Source: Isoetes taiwanensis
Taxonomy: Eukaryota > Streptophyta > Lycopodiopsida > Isoetales > Isoetaceae
Length of the DNA stretch: 64,000 bases
Direction: 5' to 3'
Assembly: GCA_021234155.1 (NCBI GenBank)
Contig: JAJEKV010000004.1
Span: 7,380,109 to 7,444,108, forward strand
Under the pieces are notes generated by a model that was not told the origin of the DNA, did not search any database, and was given only the letters and a program-made list of their open reading frames with translations. The translations under genes were made by a program, and so were the position numbers. Positions 54,658 to 64,000 of this stretch are shown here, in pieces. Within the stretch, counting starts at the first letter, position 1, and every line of letters begins with the position of its first letter.

Positions 54658-55111
54658 TGTAACGGGCCCATGGTAGACCGCTCGAGTATTCGAACCTTGA
54701 ATGTGCTTGTGGGGCGTTCCCGAGACATCGGCATAAATGGGTAGAAGTGACTACTCATAAACGTCTAGACGGTTTTGCCCAGTTGGCTAAGGGCATGTCG
54801 GTTAGGAACGTTACAGTTGGTATCAGAGCAGGTCTCGAGTTCGAGTCTCCATGGGTGCCTATATGCATGGGTAATTTGCAAAGACTTGGTAATTATTGCG
54901 ACATGGTATAGCCTTGGATGCTCGAGGACGAGCATAGTTCTAGTGGGAGAGACTGTAACGGGCCCATGGTAGACCGCTCGAGTATTCGAACCTTGAATGT
55001 GCCTGTGGGGCGTTCCCGAGACACCGGCATAAATGGGTAGAAGCGACTACTCATAAGCGTCTAGACGGTTTTGCCTAGTTGGCTAAGGGCATGTCGGTTA
55101 GGAACGTTACA
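54658..55111 (+). mobile_element. Complete TRIM (terminal-repeat retrotransposon in miniature), 454 bp
   Basis: Two 158-bp LTRs (54658-54815 and 54954-55111), both TGTAACGGGCC...GGAACGTTACA, with only a few substitutions between them. Primer-binding site TGGTATCAGAGCA (initiator-Met tRNA) at 54818-54830, purine tract TAGTGGGAGAGAC at 54941-54953, internal region of 138 bp with no coding capacity, and exact ATGCC target duplications. TRIMs move using enzymes of other elements. The LTR contains no 5S rRNA, so it is not Cassandra. Confidence 0.95.
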
Positions 55112-55116
55112 ATGCC
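55112..55116 (+). repeat. TRIM target-site duplication, right
   Basis: ATGCC, matching 54653-54657. Confidence 0.92.
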
Positions 55117-55279
55117 TATGCCATTGCCTGGCACTTTGGCCTGCTTTCTAATCTTTGATTCTTCTTTGTTTTTGCTATAATTGCAATGAGATTCCTTCTA
55201 GTGTGCTAGAGAGTGTTGTTACTGTTGATGATTCTAAGATATCGTCAAATACTTAACAGAGGTATTTGACTAAAAAGTT

Positions 55280-56074
55280 TCCTAGAATCGAACTCCAAAA
55301 CGGGAGCCAATATTTCCCTCCATAAAAATTAGATCCCTGACACTCAAACATAATTTTCCTATTGAGTTGCAAGTTCCAGAGTTCATGATGGCTATTGCTA
55401 GTGGCTTGGGTCTCCATCTTGCGCATTCTATTGTAAATGGTCCTCGTATTTGTGTCTCTCTTCCAGCTGACGCACCTCTCCCAAAATCCGTTGTTGTCAA
55501 AAGTGGTCTGCTGTTCTTCAAATATGGTTTGTCATTACTTAATGGTCCTGAGCTTGCAGACATGTTTCCTAATGTTGAGGCATTCTCTAGTTTTCGCGTT
55601 AGGAGAATACCTCCCTTTGTTGCTGCAGCATCTGTAGCCCATGGCCAAGTGTCTCCATCTTCCTCTGATCCCTCTCTTGGCAGCTTCGGGTTCTAGCCAG
55701 CCTGCTCCTGCTTCTGTGCCCATTCCTGCTCCTCTTCCTCCCTCTCCTCCCTCCTCCTTTGCGCCCCAAGCTACTCTTTTTGATGAGCAATGTGAAAGGC
55801 TTGCAGTCATTGCTCGCAAATAGGAACGACTGGAAGCATCTCGTGGTGAGTGGTCCATCCCTCATATAAAAAGAGTTGCCCGTCGGAGAACTGCTATTGC
55901 ACCACAATTTCTTATGTTGAGTGTACTACTCCAGCTGAACCAGCAGTGGCTACCATTGTTACAACCCTTCCTGCATTATCTCGACTCATCTGGGCTGATC
56001 AGGTGGAAGCATCATGTGCTAATAGTGACTCCATGGATTTGGAACATCGGCCACCAAACCCCTCTGCATTATGA
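55280..56074 (+). pseudogene. LINE ORF1 (plus-strand LINE)
   Basis: N-terminally incomplete LINE ORF1. The frame 55367-55696 has PEFMMAIASGLG, PRICVSLPADAPLPKSVVVKSG and a GPELADMFPNVEAF segment, the nucleic-acid-binding fold also seen at 50806-51093. A frameshift at about 55690 leads to a Pro/Ala/Ser-rich linker (55641-55823), and the ORF ends near the ORF2 start at 56071, with a 4-base overlap of the last open segment. Confidence 0.65.
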
Positions 56075-59000
56075 AGCTGGTTTCTTGTAGTGTTCGGGGT
56101 GTTGCTTCTTTCCCAACCAAAAGGAGCAGATTTTTTATGGCTCTTGCTAGGTTGAATTCAGATTTCTATTGTCTACAAGAGCACAAGTGCAAAAAAGAGG
56201 ATGTGCAAAAGTTAGCTTGTGTAGTAGGTACGCAATATAAAATCTTGGTGGCTGCAGCAAACTCGGCACAAGCGGGGGTCCTTACAGCATGGAGACATGA
56301 TATAGCACATTTACTCATGCTGACAGATTTGGTCGCTAGAACATTATCAAGTGGTTTGATAAGGGACAAGAGTGGGATCTAGTGAATGTATATGCGCACA
56401 ATAGATCTCATCAGAGAGGTGCACTCTGGGCTGCTTTGAGATCCAAACTAGTTCGACTGGAGGCTCATGTTGCATGGTTGTAGTCATATATGGTGGAGTT
56501 GGAAGTTGATCGATGCGGCAGAGGATCAGAAAGCATCCAAGGCTTTGAACGTGAACATTGGCAGCGCTTGATGCATGACTGTGGTTTGGTAGAGGTGGAT
56601 GGCGATGGAGCCTTCACTTGATGCAATGGTTGGCTTGGAGCTGGTAGAGCATATGCACGTCATGACTGGGGATATTATAATGCATTGGCAGCTACATATT
56701 TGCATAATTTCTCTCGCCAAAACATGCTTGACAGCTTTATTTCAGATCACAATCCGCAGTATTTCTCTTGTTCTCAGGATGAGGCGTATAGCAGGTCCAA
56801 GGCTTATTTCAAGTTAAACACTTCATATTTGAAGGATGAGGAGTTTAAGAATGGATGCAAGCAAGCCTAGTTCTAGCATTTGTGAGAAGGAAAGGAATGG
56901 CTGGGATTGTTGATGCTCTAGCTGTCGTGAAGTCCTTTGCTAAGAATTGGGGTCGTCAGCGAGTTGCTGCTAATCGAGGGGTTTTGATTGCTTTGTACCA
57001 ACAATTAGTGGCTTGCAGGTTTGTTGTACCATCAGATGCCCAGGAGGAGAAGTAGATTCTGGCCAGCATTAGACAGATGAAAGCTGAGCAAGTCCATCAT
57101 GCTCGAGGTAAAGTGGGTCTGCAATGGTCCCGCAGCACATGCTTCTTTTTTAGAGCTGCAAAAATTCGGAGACAAGCTTCTGCAATGATGTCTCTCCAAG
57201 TTCAAGATGGGCCTCTCATCTTTGATCCTGAGCAACTTAAGTTCTTTTTGCATGGCCACTTTTCTTCCTTTTTTGCTTCTCGTCGCCTTCCCATCCAATC
57301 AGATTTTCAGGAGGCATTACTTGCAAAGATACATCCTATTATATCTGCGGAGCAAAGGGCTACTTTAGAAGCAGAGATTATGGTGAATGATTTAGCAGAT
57401 GCTACCTTTCTTTTGAAGAAAGAAAAGCGTCCTGGAATTGATGGTATTCCTATGGAGTTCTTTCAAGAGTTATGGGATTGGGTTGGTGATGATGTGTACG
57501 ATGCGTTTCAGGATTTCAAGAGGCAAAGGCGTCTAGACAAAATTCTTAACTCGGGCTGCATTTCTCTCATTCCGAGGAGCCTTCATCAATTTCGGAATGT
57601 ATAAGATCTTTGCCAAAGCTTATGCACAAAAGCTTCTCTTACTGATTCCATATCCTCTACACAGGCAGGATTTCTGCCACAAGGATGCATATTAAACAAT
57701 GTAGCTGCTGCTTATGAAGGTATTTATTGGGCTCGACTTCAGAGCCATGAGATTGTATATTTGAAGCTGGACTTTGGCAAAAGCATACGACAGTGTTAAA
57801 TGGTCTCTTACGCTTTGATTTTGGTGTACAATTCACATCTGATGTCATGAGATTTCATTATTTTGCTCGCTCTTTTATTCTCTTTCGGAGAACCCTCAGC
57901 ATTTTTTCAGGTGGGTCGTGGTATCCGTCAGGGCTGCCCATTAGCTCCTTTGTTATTTACAGTTGTGGCAAAGGTCCTTGCCCAGATCTTCTCTCTTGAG
58001 GCTCAAAAGAGAATCTTGCACGGACTTCCTATGAATAATGGGTCGCAAGAGATCTGTAATCAATATGCAGATGACACTTTTCTTTTTTTGAGGGCAGATG
58101 AGCAAAATTTGCAGAAGGTCATTTCCTTGCTAGATTCTTTTTCCCCAATATCTGGTATTTTTGTGGGTTGGCAGAAGTGCACAATATTATGGGTATTGGA
58201 CTCTCCAGTTCCACCATGCGTAACTGCCTATCCATGGAGGATCCTTCCCCATGGTAAAGCGACCAAACTTCTTGGTATATCTGTAGGTGTTCATATCTCA
58301 TCAGGAGACGCTTGGGAGATGCTTGGGAGGCAGTGATTAAGGGCTTGGAAAACCACCTTTTCTGGTAGTCCACAGCTAAGCTTTCCATGGTGGGATGAAT
58401 CGTTGTGGCTAAGTCAGTTTTAAATAGCACCCATGTGTATATGGCTTCGTTCATGTTGGCCCCACAGTCAAAAGTACAAGTTATCATCAGGGTTGTCAGG
58501 AACTTCATTTTTGAGGGGGGCAGAGGTGGGTGCTGTTGTCAAAGTCAGTTGGAAAAAGTGCATGTTGCCAAAGCATTTTGGCGGCCTTGGGATGATCAAA
58601 TTTCTTTTGCAGAGCAAGGTGATGATTTCTAAGTTTATTTGGAGAATTTTGAATAATGTGGATGAGTCCCTGGGCTCCCATCTAGTTTATCAGCCTTTGC
58701 AAATGTGCATTTCTTTTGGGTCTCCATCTATTAGACCACTTCTCCCCTGTGCTCTATTTTATCCACTGACCGCATACTCTAATGCCTCTCCATTTCTTAA
58801 AGGATTGCTAGTTGCATGGGAGACTGTACAATCTCTGTCTCATTTTCACCATCCTGCGCACACTAGCACTACTGCAAGTTGTTGGTGGATTCCATTGGAC
58901 GGTGGTCCTCTGGTATCTTCAGTCCACCCATTGATGCAGCGTCGATGGAGATCAGTTGGTGTAGCAGTTGCTGATATGGGAAGAGTTTAGAGCTAAATTC

Positions 59001-59440
59001 CTCCATTTAAGATGGGATCGGGCTATTTGGCAGAAAGTGTCTTCAGTTCTTCCTCCAATAGCACAAGTGGATGACCCCCAGCCTTGGGTAGTTCATATAA
59101 GTTAGTGAATTCCATGTACAAGGTCTTGCTTGCCGCGGACGTCTTGCCTCCTTCATCCAAGTGGCCTTTGGTCATTCCTAGGGACCGGCAGAAAGCAGTA
59201 TGGAAATGGGTATGGGATAAATTACTCCATCCCAAAGTGTCTGTTTTATGGTGGCAAGTCATTCATCGTTGTCTGCGCGTTAATATTCTGGTGCACAGAT
59301 TTCGTCCAGAGATATCTGCACTTTGTCTCTTATGTGCACAAAGGAACGAGACAATTGAGCATTGCTTCTTCCTGTGTAGACATGTCAGGCATGCTTGTTT
59401 CTGGCTTCAAGGGCTGTTTCGTTGCAATTTGAATAGCTAG
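56071..59440 (+). pseudogene. LINE ORF2: endonuclease, reverse transcriptase, zf-RVT (broken)
   Basis: L1-type ORF2. Endonuclease (56071-56640) starts MKLVSCSVRGVASFPTKR, with catalytic-region CLQEHK and a later VNVYAHN block in another frame. Pre-RT 57077-57604 has KKEKRPGIDGIPMEFFQEL. RT has GRGIRQGCPLAPLLF and the catalytic YADD at 58064-58075. The C-terminal zf-RVT domain lies at 59084-59440 (KVSVLWWQVIHRCL, then LCLLCAQRNETIEHCFF). Stops and frameshifts occur between every block, so it is inactive. Confidence 0.85.
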
Positions 59441-59842
59441 CAAGTGTTATTAGCAGTCTATCCAAGTTGGATGGGAAAATTTGGCAAAAAGAGCGTTTCA
59501 TTTAGCTTATGCATGGATCATTTGGTCCATTTGAAAAAGAAGGAATCTTCTCATATTCAAAGGTCTTGCTTGTTCAGATGCACAAGTCCTCCTTGATGCC
59601 TAACGTATTGTAAAAGCATCCAGGTGCTCATCAATCGCTAATGAGGTGAAGAGCCATATTTGGGAGCACTATCTTCAGATTCACACTTACTCATAAGATT
59701 TTACTTCCTCCTTATGCTGTCTAGATGTTGTATTTGAGTGGGGTGGATTTGCTTTGGTGGACATTCTCTTCACTGAGTTTTTAGTCCATTGTACTTTGTA
59801 ACCTTCTCAGGATAATAAAGGCTCAAGTCCTTAAAAAAAAAG
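59441..59842 (+). mobile_element. LINE 3' untranslated region and tail
   Basis: Continues the LINE past ORF2, ending AGGATAATAAAGGCTCAAGTCCTT and an A run at 59833-59841. An AATAAA lies about 20 bases before the tail. Confidence 0.6.
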
Positions 59843-60148
59843 GGCGTTGAGGTTATTTTGTGTAACATTTTGATTTACTACAAATAATTTGAAAGGTTGG
59901 GACAAGAGAAAGATCTCAAAACGACTCTTTAAGCATCAAATGGGCATAGCTTGCATGTGTACCAACACTATGAATGCACGTAAAACAGTACCAAGAAAAG
60001 GAGTATTATAAATACACTAGGCAATATAATAATAACCCAGGACTTAATGCTACCATACACCCAATATATTTTAATATAATTCAAAGCTTTCACATGATTT
60101 ACATGCAACATTTACCTAAAGAAATAGGCTATACCTACAAGAAACTTA

Positions 60149-60172
60149 TCGCGGCGGCCAAGGCCGCCGCGA
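60149..60172 (+). repeat. GC-rich palindrome in AT-rich sequence
   Basis: TCGCGGCGGCC, AA, GGCCGCCGCGA: perfect 11-base arms with a two-base centre. Surrounding sequence is strongly AT-rich. Confidence 0.95.
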
Positions 60173-60348
60173 ACGTTTCTCTCGTTCTTAACCTGTTCAA
60201 TTGGATCTGTTATAATGTCCTAACGGTCACAAATTCCCCGCTAAGCAACTAACTTTTGGACCACATTTTGACCCTATGCTAGAAGGCTTAGAGCTATGTT
60301 GAATTGGAAATAACTTGGTTCCTAGGTCATGAACGTTTCTAAGGCCGT

Positions 60349-60365
60349 GCGGGGTCTGAACCCGC
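60349..60365 (-). repeat. tRNA T-arm-like dyad (possible SINE or tRNA relic)
   Basis: On the minus strand, GCGGGTTCAGACCCCGC forms a five-base stem with a seven-base loop, like a tRNA T-arm and Pol III B box. No complete cloverleaf is found, so it is not called a tRNA gene. Confidence 0.3.
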
Positions 60366-61451
60366 GCTATTGCCTTGCATTCCTGAGCCCATGCGACACA
60401 TGGATGTTGTGGTCGACAACCATGAGATTCCCACTATTAAGGATAAATGTGAAAGTATGAACCAAGTATTATAAGGTGCAACAACATACGATTGAGTAAG
60501 CTAAGGCCAATGTGAAAAGCACATTGAACATGTGAACAAATTCAAGAAGAGCTCCAATACCAATCCAATACCAGTATGCTTCACCACGATTTTTTAGCAC
60601 TACGTAACCAGTACTTCCATTGCCCTGTGCCTTCAGAAAGAAGAAGGAAATGACTCAAGAAAGTAAAGAAGAAGGAAATGACTCAAGGAGCAACTCAACA
60701 TTAGTTTACTTCAACAAGTTTAACCTATCTAAATAACTACAATAAAATTATCTTATGATGCAATAAAATTATGCAAGCTTTCTATAAATATCAACCTACT
60801 GAGAACATTTCTTGTAAATATTAATTAAGTTCCATAATATACATATTCCTAACTCGTGGTCCTAATTCCTTGATTTCTTTGATTTCTGATAGTACCAAAC
60901 ATGTTAAGCTAACTTCGTATTGTAACCAAAAAGTCTCATCCTTAGTGAGCCCTACGTCTCCATATGCCTCAGTTATTCCTCCCTCTCGGGGATGCTTGCT
61001 CTCGAGCATTGGCAATCCAAAAGCCTTAAACTCCATGGCTACGCTAATCTCCAATCCTTGAGTTGTTCATCTAATAAATGCTTCAAATATCAAATCAATG
61101 TGGGGCATATATCTATAAGCTCATTCAATTAGCCTTGTTCATTAATATTTGCTAGAGAACCTTTGAATCACCACTAAAACTCCTCCAATAGCAACTTGAT
61201 TTTCCAAATATTAGCAACATCTTACATCTTGCTACCAAATTGTCAAAACCAACCCGGCCCATCAAATCCATAGATTAGACTCTAAAATTAGTGATAGCTT
61301 GCCCCATCTCTATTCGGGTATCCTCCTTTTGATTTCTAGACGTGAACAACTTCTTGGCATCAGCGATCCATTACACAAAAAAAAACGTTTTATTTTTTGG
61401 TACTCAGACTGATAATAGAATGATAAATATGTTAGCCTCGTTACCAGTATC

Positions 61452-61495
61452 GGGAAGGCGACAGGAAGGCGACGGGAAGGCGACGGGAAGGCGAC
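61452..61495 (+). repeat. 11-bp tandem repeat, four units
   Basis: GGGAAGGCGAC repeated four times with one substitution, followed by a diverged unit (GAGGAAGGCGATG). Confidence 0.9.
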
Positions 61496-62243
61496 TTGAG
61501 GAAGGCGATGACCAGATAAGTGCAATACCTCAGACTTACTCATGCTTCCGGATATTAACATGATTCTTTACAAAGTAATAGATTAGAGTATGTCATATTT
61601 CTTAGAAATAACTTAGAAATAATTCATCGGTAGAGAAGTAAAAGGTATGATTTCAACCCGAACCAGCATCAATGGAGCAGAATAGGAAGATGAGTGTTCA
61701 CAGATGGGAATACGGAGAAGAGGGGAGCTCAAGATTCCGGCGTTGGGCGATTCAAAATTTTAATATTTCCGAGCCGTTGAAAATAGCCGTATGAATGAAA
61801 TATAGAGAAATAACATAAAGTAAGATAAGATAAAATGTAATTTGAAAATAAAAGGGACGGAACGTGGAAATAATAGGGAGAGAACACCAGTCGGCAGAGT
61901 AGCGACGAAGGATGTGACACGTGGCGGGGACGGGATACAAAACGTGTGGATAATACTAAAATATCTAAAATATATAAAAAATATATAACGTCGGGAATTA
62001 GCGTCTATAAGTGGACGTGACGGATAATAATAATCATGGTAATCACGGTAGCCATAATAATGAAAATGCGGAGGAGATATGAGAAGGTACACATGTCAGA
62101 GTACGAGCTGGGGATATGTGGCGGGGATTAGCAGACGAAAACTCTTGTGACAGGGTAGGACAAGACTGGCGTTAAGGGAGACGGCCGGAATTAATAAGGC
62201 GGGAAAGCTGACAGTTTTCGTATACCCTAATTACCCTAAAATC

Positions 62244-62250
62244 TATATAA
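62244..62250 (+). promoter_or_regulatory. Candidate TATA box
   Basis: TATATAA in the context ATCTATATAACAG, 141 bases upstream of the first ATG (62391) of an open frame, with no ATG between. Confidence 0.5.
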
Positions 62251-62390
62251 CAGTGGTGACAAGGGAAAGAGTGAGTGCGAAGATCGTCTCTGGCTGCTCG
62301 AGCGCCTCAGTGCCTGAAGTTCGGGATATTAGGCCTAACAGGGGAAGCGCCATCACGTCTCAGACTCCGGCCCAGCTCCGAAGCGAAGGG

Positions 62391-62939
62391 ATGGACAAGG
62401 GTAAGAAAGCTCTGAGTGATTTTGGTGGGGAGGAAAAGGTCAGCAAGAAGCGCCCCGGCTCTGGCACTCCAGGCAATCTCACGGTGCCATTCAACCCAGA
62501 TTTAGAAGAGCTTAATCCCTGGTGCATCTGCTTTGACAGTTGTAGATGCTTATGCAGAGGTCTGCCGTCGTGCATCAGTTGCGGCCGCGTTCATTGCTTA
62601 TACTGTGACAGAATTCATCATGCACAGTCCATGAGAGATAGTGGCTACACCCTAGGATTGCTGGAAGTTCTCGGAGTATTGGGCGATAAGAACGACACTG
62701 TGAGACGCCAAGACCTGGATCGAACCATGCAATGCTTCAACAGATTACAGGTCCATGCTGCTATACAAAGATGTGCTAATTTCCAACACAATCTTTTGGT
62801 ATGTGATTTCGGGAAAGTTTGTATCTACTGTTGTGAAAAGAATCCCGTGGATTTTCTGTGCCGGGCATACATAGGGAGAAACCTTGAAAAAGTTAAGAAG
62901 ATCGGGGAACCATCTTCGGAAAAGAAACCAAAAAATTAG
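62391..62939 (+). CDS. Unrecognised cysteine-rich protein, 182 aa
   Basis: First ATG after a TATA-like box; TAG at 62937-62939. The first 40 residues are basic and Gly/Ser/Pro-rich (KKRPGSGTPG). Residues 45-77 are very Cys-rich: CxC, CxCxC, then CISCGRVHCLYCDRIHH with two CxxC pairs and two His, consistent with zinc binding. A second Cys cluster (CDFGKVCIYCCEKN) lies near the end, and the tail is Lys-rich. The spacing does not match RING, PHD, B-box or retroviral knuckles that I know. The open frame also extends upstream to 62253 without an ATG. It could be an orphan gene, an exon of a longer gene or an accessory frame of an unrecognised mobile element. Confidence 0.45.
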   Translation: MDKGKKALSDFGGEEKVSKKRPGSGTPGNLTVPFNPDLEELNPWCICFDSCRCLCRGLPSCISCGRVHCLYCDRIHHAQSMRDSGYTLGLLEVLGVLGDKNDTVRRQDLDRTMQCFNRLQVHAAIQRCANFQHNLLVCDFGKVCIYCCEKNPVDFLCRAYIGRNLEKVKKIGEPSSEKKPKN

Positions 62940-64000
62940 TCTTTCTCCCCAAGAAAAGGGATGCATGCCAGGGCTTTTCGGTCCCATCTTTTTCTTTTTT
63001 GTTTTTAATCTAATCTACTCTATTCGGTTCTGTCTTTCTTCTGTTTAAGATAAACCTATGATCGGATTATTCAGAGCCAGCAACGATATCAACATTCGGG
63101 AGATCGCCAAGAATATATAATAGGTACCGGCTTTCGACTGTAAACAGGCTCAGTGCAGATAATCCTGATCAGAAGGGGTCTAATTTCTGGTAGGACAAAA
63201 ATCGATTAAAGATTTTTGGATAAGAAAGGTTGTAAAGGCCAGGAAGGGCGAATGTAACAAATTTTGGACAGACTTGTTTGATAGTTGAATGCATAGATGA
63301 AGAAGGAAGATCTAGACATAGTCGAATGCTGGAACACGATCTCAATGTAATGTGTTTGAATATGTAATATCTCCGTATGGAGAAATTTTTGAATGAAGGT
63401 AATATTGAAGTAATAGTTGTCGATGGTAAAGCGTCCCAATAAAATCAATAAAATCAGTAAAATCTAAATTAATATATGTTACTGATAGATTGGTTCCACT
63501 GTCTTAAAAAACCGCCTTATTGATGAAATGATCCCGATTCATAGTATGCGGAGACAAGGCACGAACATATGGGAAGATATATATACAAATAGGGAAACAG
63601 GACAGGAGACACCGGGCTACGTTGGGCAATAGAACATAAAAGATAACATGCGAAATTAGACAAAAATGGACCATACCGTGGGAGATATCGGCTCGGAGCG
63701 AAAAAGGTGACGAACACGTCGACAATGGAAGAACAGGACGAGGGGCGACATATAAGGGACATATAGGCAAGGAACACGAACATGAACAATTTGCCATGCA
63801 GACTCCTTACCAGGCACACAGAGCACAAAGGAACCTCAGAGTAAAAGGCGGACGGGGCAAGCTACGGGACAGAGAGGCTATGCCTCTGCCGTACACCAGG
63901 ATAGCGAGGGCTAGACCCACCAACTGGTAACCCGGACCACCAAAAACTCATTAGCACCTGAGGGACGGCATATGACTTATTTGGAGAGGTATGGAGAATA
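62940..64000. other. Unassigned sequence to window end
   Basis: No gene recognised. Minus-strand frames at 63504-63828 encode Cys/Leu/Pro-rich peptides with no known relative. No repeats or LTR ends identified. Confidence 0.5.

Larger units (their letters stand above)
59843..62243. other. Unassigned sequence
   Basis: About 2.4 kb, AT-rich, no gene recognised. It holds a GC-rich 24-base palindrome (60149-60172), a tRNA T-arm-like dyad (60349-60365) and an 11-bp tandem repeat (61452-61495), listed separately. The last few hundred bases may include the promoter of the frame at 62391. Confidence 0.5.

Noticed and set aside
54658-55111. TRIM as a Cassandra element
   Set aside because: The LTR contains no 5S rRNA sequence.
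56071-56382. A free-standing endonuclease/phosphatase host gene
   Set aside because: It is the first part of LINE ORF2, followed in order by RT and zf-RVT blocks and a poly(A) tail.
60301-60420. A complete tRNA gene on the minus strand
   Set aside because: Only a T-arm-like dyad is convincing; the acceptor and anticodon arms cannot be drawn.

Overview
This window is nuclear DNA of a land plant, most likely a seed plant with a large, repeat-rich genome. It holds one complete, intron-rich housekeeping gene, a vacuolar sorting receptor with 12 exons and plant-type GT/AG splice sites. Nearly all the rest is nested plant transposable elements: Ty3/gypsy chromoviruses, L1-type LINEs, a miniature LTR element and a small element with terminal inverted repeats. 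The species cannot be told from the sequence alone.

Layout. 1-4397: an old retroelement gag relic, then sequence with no recognisable gene. 4398-7628: the vacuolar sorting receptor on the plus strand. 7629-13931: unassigned sequence and fragments of an LTR retrotransposon called R here (LTR about 830 bp, initiator-Met-tRNA primer site). 13932-32214: a tandem segmental duplication, unit 1 13932-21887 and unit 2 21888-32214. Each unit holds a solo R LTR that was split by the same insertion of a chromovirus on the minus strand (element B in unit 1, element C in unit 2). The two units then decayed differently: B lost its 3' LTR and its RT active site, while unit 2 carries an inverted-repeat element and an expanded GATA microsatellite. 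34999-51093: a minus-strand LINE, split in its ORF1 by a 13.4-kb plus-strand LTR retrotransposon (element D, 37215-50579) with exact AGTGG target duplications. 51165-53060: fragments of at least two other Ty3 elements. 54653-55116: a complete 454-bp TRIM element. 55280-59842: a degenerate plus-strand LINE. 62244-62939: an unrecognised cysteine-rich open frame behind a TATA box.

The standout is element D. Between its 5' LTR and its gag gene it carries about 3.5 kb of extra genes. The first ends in a clear histone H3 fold that mixes canonical-H3 and centromeric-H3 (CENH3) features, and a short upstream frame begins with the H3 amino terminus MARTK. This gene and the next one, which encodes a protein with a strongly acidic stretch, each follow a module of two hairpin-forming repeats spaced about 197-199 bp apart, a TATA-like sequence and a shared leader motif. 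The pol region ends in a chromodomain. Element D therefore pairs a histone gene with a chromatin-reading integrase, which suggests, without proving it, a way of marking or targeting chromatin.

All coordinates, exon boundaries and repeat comparisons were read by eye. Many frames in element D are broken, but differences between its two LTRs are clustered, so some of these breaks may be sequence errors rather than true decay.
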